Shown one piece after another: positions 37,897 to 45,099 of a stretch of DNA of 64,000 nucleotides; the stretch's first letter is position 1, and each line of letters opens with the position of its first letter. The notes under the pieces were generated by a model. The model worked only from the letters and a program-made list of their open reading frames with translations, did not search any database and had not been told where the DNA came from. Source of the stretch: Rheinheimera lutimaris (GTDB lineage: Bacteria; Pseudomonadota; Gammaproteobacteria; Enterobacterales; Alteromonadaceae); NCBI RefSeq assembly GCF_013283795.1, contig NZ_JABSOD010000005.1:172714-236713 (forward strand), given 5' to 3'. The position numbers were made by a program, and so were the translations under genes.

Positions 37897-39360
37897 CTAA
37901 TTCGATTTATTGGTTCCAAATCCAGGCAAACTTGCCAGTTGCGACGTTACCGTTGATGCCATATTCTGCATCGAGCCCAATAATGCATCAAGGGCGGTAT
38001 AGCGTTTGCGTAGCGTTTGCTCAAAGCTTTCTATATATCGGTTAGCAGCTTCCAAATCTTTAGTGTTTTTATCTAATTGAATTTTTAACGAGTTCTCTTT
38101 ACCGGCAATAATGCCGCCGGCTTCGGTAAATTGCGACATAAACTCATCTAATTTGGCACTAAGGCCGGTGTCACCGCCGAAAATAGCCGCGACGCCATCA
38201 TAATTTTCATTCAGGGCACGATCAAACCGGACACGACCGGAATCAGCACCAAACGCTGACGTCGCTGCGATTTCCAACTTGCCGTCATCATTAAATGTAA
38301 TGCCCATAGAGTACAAGGTCGCCAGCTCTGAACCTGACTCACCTACCACGCCACCCAACATGCCTTTAAGCTGATTCATAACAGAACGCGGCAACGAATC
38401 AGCCGCCAGCGCCCCACCCTCTGCAGTAACCGTTTTACCGTCAGAGCCCAAGGTCCGGCTTTTGGTCAGATCTGCTATTTGATCAACCAGTACGTTAAAA
38501 TTATTAATAAAATTTTGAATGTTTTCTTCAGCAGCTTCTTTATCGGTAGCGATATCGACGGTGGCATTGTTACCAGCAGGTGTAACTGCTTTCACTGTCA
38601 GGCTGACGTCCTGAATAGCGTTAGTGAAAGTATTGCTGCTGTTGGTAGCAATAATGCCGTCAATTTCTATAATGGCATCCTGCGCTACCTGGCTTGCCGT
38701 TAAACCTGCTGTTGCCCCGGTGGGTACTGTTGAGATAGCATCCAGCTCAGCATTGTTATTGGTGATCACCAAATCATTGCCGGCACCGGTTTCATTTGAG
38801 GTTAACACCAGCTTGGTACCCACTGTACCACCTGCATTAATAATATTGGCATTAATACCAAAATTATCGCTCTGGGCATTAATTTGCTGCCGCAGTTGGT
38901 TTAGTGTCATACCCGCAGTTACTTCAACATCGAAGCTTTTACTGCCGGCAGTTAATGTCAGTGTACCATCAGTGGTGGAGATAACGTCATCGGCAGAGCC
39001 GTAGGCTAAATCAGCACTTTCAAGCCGGCTGCCTGATGCCAACTGGTTTACTTTTATATCAAAACTGGCTGCCACGGCGGTACCGGATGCCGATGCTTCA
39101 ATATAAGTTTTATTTTCGGTGGGCTGCGTTACTGTAGCAATTCGGGCATTTAAATTATTGCCACCCAATTTTTTTATCGCATCCTGGAATGCCGACAGCG
39201 CAGACTTCAGTTGTCCAACACCGGACAGCGAGGCATTTAACGTCGTTTTAGTGGTATCAATACGGCCCAGTTTACTGTCGCGCTCGACCTTTACCAGCGT
39301 ACTGACAAGCTCTTCAAGCGGTAGCCCGGAAGCCGAACCTAAAAAATTAATACCCGACAT
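37897..39360 (-). CDS. fliD: FliD, flagellar filament cap (hook-associated protein 2)
   Basis: Caps the filament tip and folds incoming flagellin. The 487 aa begin with the typical FLGSASGLPLEELVSTLVKVE and end with a long coiled-coil part (SLKIQLDKNTKDLEAANRYIE). The middle domains are beta-rich and variable, as in the family. It lies 9 nt after flaG and probably shares its sigma-28 promoter. Confidence 0.95.
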   Translation of the reverse strand: MSGINFLGSASGLPLEELVSTLVKVERDSKLGRIDTTKTTLNASLSGVGQLKSALSAFQDAIKKLGGNNLNARIATVTQPTENKTYIEASASGTAVAASFDIKVNQLASGSRLESADLAYGSADDVISTTDGTLTLTAGSKSFDVEVTAGMTLNQLRQQINAQSDNFGINANIINAGGTVGTKLVLTSNETGAGNDLVITNNNAELDAISTVPTGATAGLTASQVAQDAIIEIDGIIATNSSNTFTNAIQDVSLTVKAVTPAGNNATVDIATDKEAAEENIQNFINNFNVLVDQIADLTKSRTLGSDGKTVTAEGGALAADSLPRSVMNQLKGMLGGVVGESGSELATLYSMGITFNDDGKLEIAATSAFGADSGRVRFDRALNENYDGVAAIFGGDTGLSAKLDEFMSQFTEAGGIIAGKENSLKIQLDKNTKDLEAANRYIESFEQTLRKRYTALDALLGSMQNMASTVTSQLASLPGFGTNKSN

Positions 39361-39369
39361 AATAACCCT

Positions 39370-39759
39370 CTACACTTTGCTATCGATTAACAGGCCAATG
39401 GACTGCCCCATTTCTTCCTGTAACCGCTTAATATCCTGCGCTACCTTTAACAACTCTTCTGACGGAATTTGTTTTATCAGCTCATCAGTCTCAAAGTCTA
39501 CCACTTTAATCACCGAACGGCCCGACACATCATCTATCGAGAAGCTCAAGGAGCGTTGCTCTAAAGCAACCGCCTGATTGACCACATCCACTGCTTTTTG
39601 CAGTTCGGTGCGGCTTACTGCAACTTCTGGCTTGCTTTGTTGTAGTGGTGTAACTGCAACCACCGGCTCTTGCTCAATCTTTGCCGCTGGCTTAGCCGGC
39701 TTTTCCGCGTTTGGCGTATAGCTCAGCGCGGTTGAATTATTGGCGTTTATGCTGCTCAT
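39370..39759 (-). CDS. flaG: FlaG family protein
   Basis: Small protein linked to filament length control; exact function unclear even in the family. The 129 aa have a low-complexity Pro/Ala/Glu N-terminus and the conserved C-terminal part SLSFSIDDVSGRSVIKVVDFETDELIKQIPSEELL (positions about 73-108, given as landmarks SFSIDD, SVIKV, IKQIPSEE). It heads the flaG-fliD-fliS-fliT run behind a sigma-28 promoter. Confidence 0.93.
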   Translation of the reverse strand: MSSINANNSTALSYTPNAEKPAKPAAKIEQEPVVAVTPLQQSKPEVAVSRTELQKAVDVVNQAVALEQRSLSFSIDDVSGRSVIKVVDFETDELIKQIPSEELLKVAQDIKRLQEEMGQSIGLLIDSKV

Positions 39760-39770
39760 AGTCTGTTCCT

Positions 39771-39797
39771 TTATCGGCGCGCAGGGTGAAAGCTTTA
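39771..39797 (-). promoter_or_regulatory. sigma-28 promoter of flaG-fliDST
   Basis: Minus-strand TAAAGCTT, 11 nt, GCCGATAA: the -10 is perfect and the -35 differs from TAAAGTTT by one base. It overlaps the hairpin at 39785-39812. Confidence 0.85.
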
Positions 39798-39812
39798 GCT
39801 AAAGCCTTCACC
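39785..39812. terminator. Inverted repeat after the last flagellin gene
   Basis: GGTGAA-A-GCTTTA pairs with TAAAGC-C-TTCACC (one mismatch) around a central GC; the core GCTTTAGCTAAAGC is a perfect palindrome. No T run follows, so it may be a weak terminator or an mRNA 3' stabiliser. It overlaps the -35 of the flaG promoter. Confidence 0.45.
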
Positions 39813-39827
39813 ACTACGCGTATTAGT

Positions 39828-40652
39828 TTAACCCAATAAGGACAAAGCTGCCTGTGGCCGCTGGTTAGCCTGCGCCAATACCGTAGTACTGGTTTGTTGC
39901 AGAATTTGCTGACGCGTTAATTCTGCAGTTTCACGGGCGAAATCAGTGTCACGGATCCGGCTACGTGCGCCTGATACGTTCTCTGAAATATTGGTTAAGT
40001 TACGGATCGTTGACTGGAAGCGGTTTTGGATCGCACCCAGGTCAGCACGGGTACCGTCAATTACACCAATAGCAGTATCAATCAACGCCAGAGCTGCTGA
40101 AGCACCACCTACTGAAGATACGCTCAACGCACTTAAGCCCAATGCATTGGTGCCATAGCCGCCGGTACGGGATAACTTAATGTCAATGTTCTGGCCGGCG
40201 TTTGCGCCTACCAGGAAAGACGCTGAGTAAGAACCGTTTAACAGGTTTTGCGTACCGAACTGTGTTACAGAAGCAACACGGCTCATTTCCGCTTTCAACG
40301 CTGTTACTTCTTTTTGCAGTGCAGCGCGGTCAGTTGAACTGTTAATACCGTTTTGCGACTGGATTGCCAGCGTACGAACACGTTGCAAAGAGTTAGTGAT
40401 CTCTTCCATCGCGCCTTCAGCAACCTGGGCTACTGAAATACCGTCGTTGGCATTACGGGCTGCTTGATCCAAGCCATTTACCTGGCTGGTTAAGCGGTTA
40501 GAGATTTGTAAGCCAGCAGCGTCGTCAGCTGCGCTGTTAATGCGAAAACCTGAAGACAAACGCTTAAAAGCGGTATCCAGATTATTGCCTGAATTAAACA
40601 ACTGACGCTGTGCGTTCAGTGACGACGTATTGGTGTTTACGTATAAAGCCAT
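39828..40652 (-). CDS. fliC: Flagellin (copy 1 of the near-identical set)
   Basis: Filament subunit of 274 aa. It has complete D0/D1 ends (ALYVNTNTSSLNAQRQLFNS; SGFRINSAADDAAGLQISNR; C-terminal LAQANQRPQAALSLLG) and practically no variable D2/D3 domain, so the filament surface is formed by D1 and its glycans. Compared with the copies at 41857 and 42877 it has a few changes (SGNNLDTAF, SQVNGL, ISVAQV, TQNLLNGSYSAS, FARETAELTRQQ). It has its own sigma-28 promoter. Confidence 0.96.
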   Translation of the reverse strand: MALYVNTNTSSLNAQRQLFNSGNNLDTAFKRLSSGFRINSAADDAAGLQISNRLTSQVNGLDQAARNANDGISVAQVAEGAMEEITNSLQRVRTLAIQSQNGINSSTDRAALQKEVTALKAEMSRVASVTQFGTQNLLNGSYSASFLVGANAGQNIDIKLSRTGGYGTNALGLSALSVSSVGGASAALALIDTAIGVIDGTRADLGAIQNRFQSTIRNLTNISENVSGARSRIRDTDFARETAELTRQQILQQTSTTVLAQANQRPQAALSLLG

Positions 40653-40752
40653 GAGTCACTCCTTAGTCCTCGGTAGCAAGCTACTTAACGACTATGATTA
40701 AAAATACGGTTATCCCGTTAATTGAGCCAAGCTGCAACTTGGCTTAACCAGT

Positions 40753-40779
40753 TTATCGGCCGTAACTTCTGTGACTTTA
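40753..40779 (-). promoter_or_regulatory. sigma-28 promoter of flagellin copy 1
   Basis: Minus-strand TAAAGTCA, 11 nt, GCCGATAA. The -10 is perfect and the spacing ideal. It lies about 100 nt ahead of the ATG, so there is a long 5' leader. Confidence 0.88.
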
Positions 40780-40821
40780 GCGAAATAATTAAAAATTTTT
40801 GTGTTTTTTGATTTAAAATAA

Positions 40822-40856
40822 AAAGCTATTCAATATCAGCAACATAAAGTAGCTTT
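40822..40856 (-). terminator. Likely terminator of the divergent flagellin gene
   Basis: On the minus strand AAAGCTA pairs with TAGCTTT over a 21-nt loop and is followed by TTATTTT. It lies 20 nt beyond the stop of the gene at 40877-41704. Confidence 0.5.
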
Positions 40857-40876
40857 GTAAAAATTTTCGGCGATAT

Positions 40877-41704
40877 CTAGTTACCCAAGACACTTAATGC
40901 AGCCTGAGGCCGCTGATTCGCCTGTGCCAACACTGTAGTACTGCTTTGCTGAATTATTTGTGTCCGGGTAAGCTCGGTTGTCTCTCTGGCATAGTCGGTA
41001 TCCCGAATGCGCCCGCGTGATGCAGAGACATTTTCACTGATATTACTCAGGTTACGGATAGTAGTAGTCAGCACATTCTGCCAGGCGCCTAAATCTGTGC
41101 GCCCAACATCAATCGCCAGAATAGCCTGATCCAAAGCCAGCAGTGAGTCTGCCGCATCATCGACCCCTAACTGCACCGCTGCGACGTTTAAACCGGTGGC
41201 ACCGCTGCCATAGCCGGTTGATAAATCAATTTCAATTTTTTGGCCGGCGTTAGCGCCAATCTGAAAAATAACCGAAGGGGTACTGCCATCAAGCAGTTTA
41301 ATGCCGCCAAACTCAGTATTATCGGCAATGTTTTGAATAGAAGCTGCAAGCTCATCATATTCCTGTTGAATCGCAGCAATATCTGCAGTGGTATTAATGC
41401 CGTTTTCAGATTGAATGGTCAGCACGCGCATACGTTGCAGGCTGGTGGCAATTTCGTCCATTGCGCCTTCGGTAACCTGCACCAGTGACACGGCATCGTT
41501 AGCATTACGCACCGCCTGGTCTAAACCATTTACCTGGCTGGTCAACACGTTACTAATCACCAGCCCGGCTGCATCATCTGCCGCCCGGTTAATACGAAAG
41601 CCAGAGGTAAGGCGCTCAAAGCTGGTGCTTAAGCCGCTTGTGGCATTGCTAAGCAAGCGCTGAGACGCCAGTGAAGACTGATTAGTATTGACAACTAAAG
41701 GCAT
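40877..41704 (-). CDS. Divergent flagellin (second type in the tandem array)
   Basis: 275 aa from the ATG at 41704 (MPLVVNTNQSSLASQRLL). It keeps the D0/D1 pattern (RLTSGFRINRAADDAAGLVISN; ends QANQRPQAALSVLGN) but differs throughout from the three near-identical flagellins, including an acidic middle (QQEYDELAASIQN; VDDAADSLLALDQ). A possible in-frame TTG or GTG start at 41782 is excluded because the sigma-28 promoter (41768-41794) lies across it. A structurally different filament part or junction subunit is possible, as with multi-flagellin filaments in Vibrio and Shewanella. Confidence 0.94.
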   Translation of the reverse strand: MPLVVNTNQSSLASQRLLSNATSGLSTSFERLTSGFRINRAADDAAGLVISNVLTSQVNGLDQAVRNANDAVSLVQVTEGAMDEIATSLQRMRVLTIQSENGINTTADIAAIQQEYDELAASIQNIADNTEFGGIKLLDGSTPSVIFQIGANAGQKIEIDLSTGYGSGATGLNVAAVQLGVDDAADSLLALDQAILAIDVGRTDLGAWQNVLTTTIRNLSNISENVSASRGRIRDTDYARETTELTRTQIIQQSSTTVLAQANQRPQAALSVLGN

Positions 41705-41767
41705 AGCACTATTCCTGTCACAGCCGGTAACTACTGTGCGATAAGATAAAATTCCTGACTTAATCTT

Positions 41768-41794
41768 GTATCGGCCGGACAACTAATTTCTTTA
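41768..41794 (-). promoter_or_regulatory. sigma-28 promoter of the divergent flagellin
   Basis: Minus-strand TAAAGAAA, 11 nt, GCCGATAC. One base off in the -10 and two in the -35, with correct spacing. It settles the translational start at 41704. Confidence 0.78.
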
Positions 41795-41811
41795 ATTTAT
41801 TATTTAATATC

Positions 41812-41839
41812 AAAAAGATAAGCCGCCAAAAGGCGGCTT
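41812..41839 (-). terminator. Rho-independent terminator of flagellin copy 2
   Basis: Minus-strand AAGCCGCC-TTTT-GGCGGCTT, a perfect 8-bp stem, followed by ATCTTTTT. It lies 18 nt behind the stop of the gene at 41857-42681. Confidence 0.85.
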
Positions 41840-41856
41840 TGTCAGAGCGCTGAAAC

Positions 41857-42681
41857 TTACTGTAGTAAACTTAACGCTGCCTGTGGCCGCTGGTTGGCCT
41901 GCGCCAATACCGTGGTGCTGGTTTGTTGCAATATCTGTGTACGGGTTAACTCTGCGGTTTCTTTGGCAAAGTCAGTATCGCGAATACGACTACGGGCACC
42001 GGAAACGTTTTCAGAGATATTGGTTAAGTTACGGATCGTCGATTGGAAGCGGTTTTGAATCGCACCCAGGTCAGCACGGGTACCATCTATTACACCAATA
42101 GCCGTGTCAATCAACGCTAAGGCAGCTGAAGCACCACCTACTGACGATACGCTCAGGGCGCTTAAGCCCAACGCATTTGTACCGTAGCCGCCTGTGCGTG
42201 ATAATTTAATATCAATATTCTGCCCGGCATTGGCGCCGACCAAAAATGACGCTGAAAAGCCACCGGCTAACAGATTTGTTACGCCAAACTGCGTGGTTGA
42301 AGCAACCCGGCTCATTTCGGCTTTTAACGCTGTGACTTCTTTTTGCAGTGCAGCACGGTCAGTTGAACTGTTGATGCCGTTTTGCGACTGGATAGCCAGG
42401 GTTCGGATACGCTGTAAAGAGTTGGTGATCTCTTCCATCGCACCTTCGGCCACCTGAGCCAGCGAAATACCATCGTTAGCATTACGTGCTGCCTGATCCA
42501 AGCCATTTATCTGGCTGGTCAGGCGGTTAGATATTTGCAAACCGGCAGCATCATCAGCAGCGCTGTTAATACGGAAGCCGGATGATAAACGTTTAAATGC
42601 CGTATCCAGTGAGTTGCCGGAATTAAACAACTGCCGCTGGGCATTTAATGATGAAGTATTGGTATTGACATACAAAGCCAT
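41857..42681 (-). CDS. fliC: Flagellin (copy 2 of the near-identical set)
   Basis: 274 aa, the same compact D0/D1-only design as copy 1, and nearly identical to it and to copy 3. Distinct positions are TTQFGVTNLLAGGFSAS and LQRIRTLAI; the chain ends AALSLLQ. It is bracketed by its own sigma-28 promoter and a strong terminator, so it is an independent transcription unit. Confidence 0.96.
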   Translation of the reverse strand: MALYVNTNTSSLNAQRQLFNSGNSLDTAFKRLSSGFRINSAADDAAGLQISNRLTSQINGLDQAARNANDGISLAQVAEGAMEEITNSLQRIRTLAIQSQNGINSSTDRAALQKEVTALKAEMSRVASTTQFGVTNLLAGGFSASFLVGANAGQNIDIKLSRTGGYGTNALGLSALSVSSVGGASAALALIDTAIGVIDGTRADLGAIQNRFQSTIRNLTNISENVSGARSRIRDTDFAKETAELTRTQILQQTSTTVLAQANQRPQAALSLLQ

Positions 42682-42761
42682 ATTAACTCTCCTGATACCT
42701 AATTAAACACTAACAGCAGCCGCCTGAATGGCGATTTTTGCTATATCATCGTGCTATTTAT

Positions 42762-42788
42762 GTATCGGAAAATAAACATAAAACTTTA
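42762..42788 (-). promoter_or_regulatory. sigma-28 promoter of flagellin copy 2
   Basis: Minus-strand TAAAGTTT (perfect -35), 11 nt, TCCGATAC (two bases off). About 80 nt ahead of the ATG. Confidence 0.82.
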
Positions 42789-42829
42789 GATAATTTATAT
42801 AAATAAACGCTTAAACATAAAAAAATAGT

Positions 42830-42860
42830 GAAAATAGAAAAAGCCACTATAAAGTGGCTT
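42830..42860 (-). terminator. Rho-independent terminator of flagellin copy 3
   Basis: Minus-strand AAGCCACT-TTAT-AGTGGCTT, a perfect 8-bp stem, followed by TTTCTATTTTC. Located 17 nt behind the gene at 42877-43704. Confidence 0.82.
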
Positions 42861-42876
42861 TTAGAAAGTAAGTTTA

Positions 42877-43704
42877 TTAACCTTGCAGTAAGCTCAATGC
42901 TGCCTGCGGCCGCTGGTTAGCCTGCGCCAATACTGTGGTACTGGTTTGCTGCAATATCTGTGTACGGGTTAACTCAGCCGTCTCTTTGGCAAAATCGGTA
43001 TCGCGAATACGACTACGGGCACCGGAAACGTTTTCAGAGATATTGGTTAAGTTACGGATCGTCGCCTGGAAGCGGTTTTGAATCGCACCCAAGTCAGCAC
43101 GGGTACCGTCAATCACACCGATAGCCGTGTCAATCAGTGCTAAGGCAGCTGAAGCACCGCCTACTGACGATACGCTCAGCGCACTTAAGCCCAACGCATT
43201 TGTACCGTAGCCACCTGTCCGTGACAATTTAATATCGATATTCTGCCCGGCATTGGCGCCCACCAGGAAAGTAGCTGAGAAGCCACCGGCCAACAAGTTC
43301 TGCGTACCAAACTGAGTGGTTGAAGCAACACGGCTCATCTCTGCTTTTAACGCCGCCACTTCTTTTTGCAGTGCAGCGCGGTCGGTTGAACTGTTGATAC
43401 CGTTTTGCGACTGGATCGCCAGGGTACGAACACGCTGCAACGAGTTGGTAATTTCTTCCATCGCGCCTTCTGCTACTTGCGCCAATGAAATACCGTCGTT
43501 AGCGTTACGCGCTGCCTGATCCAAACCATTGATTTGGCTGGTCAAACGGTTAGATATTTGTAAGCCGGCGGCATCATCAGCAGCACTGTTAATACGAAAA
43601 CCGGATGATAAACGTTTAAATGCCGTATCCAGTGAGTTACCGGAATTAAACAGCTGACGCTGGGCATTTAATGATGAAGTATTGGTGTTTACGTATAAAG
43701 CCAT
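42877..43704 (-). CDS. fliC: Flagellin (copy 3 of the near-identical set)
   Basis: 275 aa, nearly identical to the copies at 39828 and 41857. It differs by TQNLLAGGFSATFLVG, EVAALKAEM, QNRFQATIRNL and one extra C-terminal residue (SLLQG). It is the first of the array in the direction of transcription, directly behind flgKL, with its own sigma-28 promoter, a leader hairpin and a terminator. Confidence 0.96.
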   Translation of the reverse strand: MALYVNTNTSSLNAQRQLFNSGNSLDTAFKRLSSGFRINSAADDAAGLQISNRLTSQINGLDQAARNANDGISLAQVAEGAMEEITNSLQRVRTLAIQSQNGINSSTDRAALQKEVAALKAEMSRVASTTQFGTQNLLAGGFSATFLVGANAGQNIDIKLSRTGGYGTNALGLSALSVSSVGGASAALALIDTAIGVIDGTRADLGAIQNRFQATIRNLTNISENVSGARSRIRDTDFAKETAELTRTQILQQTSTTVLAQANQRPQAALSLLQG

Positions 43705-43735
43705 GATAGTGCTCCCAACTGTTGTTCTGTTGCGT

Positions 43736-43758
43736 AAACCCGGTTGTTGTTCGGGTTT
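43736..43758 (-). promoter_or_regulatory. Stem-loop in the 5' leader of flagellin copy 3
   Basis: AAACCCG and CGGGTTT pair perfectly (7 bp) over a 9-nt loop, between the sigma-28 promoter and the ribosome-binding site. It could protect the 5' end of an abundant mRNA; no riboswitch signature was seen. Confidence 0.45.
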
Positions 43759-43774
43759 ATCACCTGATACTTAT

Positions 43775-43801
43775 GTATCGGAACCGGCAGTGGAAACTTG
43801 A
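43775..43801 (-). promoter_or_regulatory. sigma-28 promoter of flagellin copy 3
   Basis: Minus-strand TCAAGTTT, 11 nt, TCCGATAC. The TCAAG form of the -35 is the one common in Pseudomonas and Vibrio. About 70 nt ahead of the ATG. Confidence 0.78.
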
Positions 43802-43832
43802 GTATTTTTTTACAGAATTTTACATCATTAGC

Positions 43833-43851
43833 GCCGGATAGCTTATCCGGC
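43833..43851 (-). terminator. Stem-loop after flgL, probable terminator of flgKL
   Basis: GCCGGATA and TATCCGGC form a perfect 8-bp stem over three bases, 9 nt behind the flgL stop. The T-rich stretch follows only at a distance, so efficiency is uncertain. Confidence 0.5.
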
Positions 43852-43860
43852 ACTGCTTAC

Positions 43861-45099
43861 TTAGCGGATATAGTCAAACAAACTTACCCCGGACACCTTA
43901 ACAAAAGTATTGGAAATGGCTTCCAAGGCTATTTCCTGTTTGGTGATTTCAGTCAAAGCGGCGGCGTAATCTACCTCGGATAAATCGGCCCGGTAGGATT
44001 TATTGTTAATGGTTAAATCTTCATTAGTACCAAACACACTGTCCAGCACATTGACACGGCCACCAATAGACGACAAAGAGCTGTCAATAGTAGACGCCGA
44101 GGACGTAACCTGGGTAATAGCGTCGCTAATGGCTTCGTTAAACTCAAAACTGCTCAGGCCCGGGTTTTCCAATGCGGTAATAAACTCACCGATAGTGGTG
44201 AGAATGTTTTTCTTTTCCGGTGCTTGCAACGAAAAGTCAATCTGGCCCGGTACAGCGGCAGCGCCACTTACCGTGATAGTTAAACCGTTAAACTGAATGG
44301 GTGCATCGGCAACAAAAGCCCCGGTTACCGGCGGTACCAGAGCAACACCATTTTGCAAAATTTCATAATTTGACGGTGCGGTCAGCGCTACACTGAAATC
44401 ATTATTGGCCGGCGTCAGACTGTCATAGTTTTGCTTATAAAAAGCGTCAAACTGACTTTGATCAGTTACCGAAACTTCTGCCGCAGTAGCGCCGCCGGCA
44501 CTGATCACTGCCGGGGTATTTTTAAACCTGGCATCCACGTTCTCAAATACCATTTTACCGCTATCGTTGCCGGGCAAGGCAATGGTTGGCGATATTTGCA
44601 GTGCTTTTTGACCATCATCGCCCTGAAACTCATAAATGCCGGTAGCCTGGTTAAAGCTGTAACTTTGTTTTTTATCCTGAAAGCCGGAAAAAATATAACC
44701 GCCTTCAGCATTGCGGGTATTCATCAGATCCGCCAACTCTACCTGAATGTTTTTTAACTCCTGCGCCACGGCTTTTCTATCACTTTCCGTGTAAGTACCA
44801 TTACCTGCGGCAATTGCCAAGGATCGCGCTTTGTCAATGGAGGTGCGCATATTGGTCAGCACGGTTTCTTCCAGTGCCAGATTGTTTTTCAGCAATACAC
44901 TGTTGTTTTGAAACTGCGCCACCTGTTCCAGGTTTTGATCTAACCCCAGCACCTTAGCCGACGCTGCAGGGTCATCTGCCGGTGTTAAAATACGCGTTTG
45001 CTTAGTTAGTTGGTCCTGAGCACGGTTCATCTTGCTTTGGGTGTTTAAGATGCCATCTAAGCCGGCATTAAACTTCATATTAAAAGATAATCTCATCAT
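43861..45099 (-). CDS. flgL: FlgL, hook-filament junction protein 3
   Basis: Second hook-associated protein joining hook and filament. The 412 aa have the family start RLSFNMKFNAGLDGILNTQS (the N-terminal coiled-coil D0) and PADDPAASAKVLGLDQNL, which parallels flagellin D1, and end SNTFVKVSGVSLFDYIR. Two adjacent ATG codons (45099, 45096) are possible starts; both overlap the flgK stop (TAATGATG). Confidence 0.95.
   Translation of the reverse strand: MMRLSFNMKFNAGLDGILNTQSKMNRAQDQLTKQTRILTPADDPAASAKVLGLDQNLEQVAQFQNNSVLLKNNLALEETVLTNMRTSIDKARSLAIAAGNGTYTESDRKAVAQELKNIQVELADLMNTRNAEGGYIFSGFQDKKQSYSFNQATGIYEFQGDDGQKALQISPTIALPGNDSGKMVFENVDARFKNTPAVISAGGATAAEVSVTDQSQFDAFYKQNYDSLTPANNDFSVALTAPSNYEILQNGVALVPPVTGAFVADAPIQFNGLTITVSGAAAVPGQIDFSLQAPEKKNILTTIGEFITALENPGLSSFEFNEAISDAITQVTSSASTIDSSLSSIGGRVNVLDSVFGTNEDLTINNKSYRADLSEVDYAAALTEITKQEIALEAISNTFVKVSGVSLFDYIR

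Noticed and set aside
40877..41782. Longer form of the divergent flagellin (301 aa)
   Set aside because: The extra N-terminus overlaps the sigma-28 promoter at 41768-41794, so it would not be in the mRNA; flagellin begins normally at 41704.
39828..43704. Repeated sequence blocks that might suggest a phase-variable or CRISPR-like array
   Set aside because: The repeats are whole flagellin genes with normal starts, stops and promoters; there are no short regular repeats or inversion sites with a recombinase nearby.
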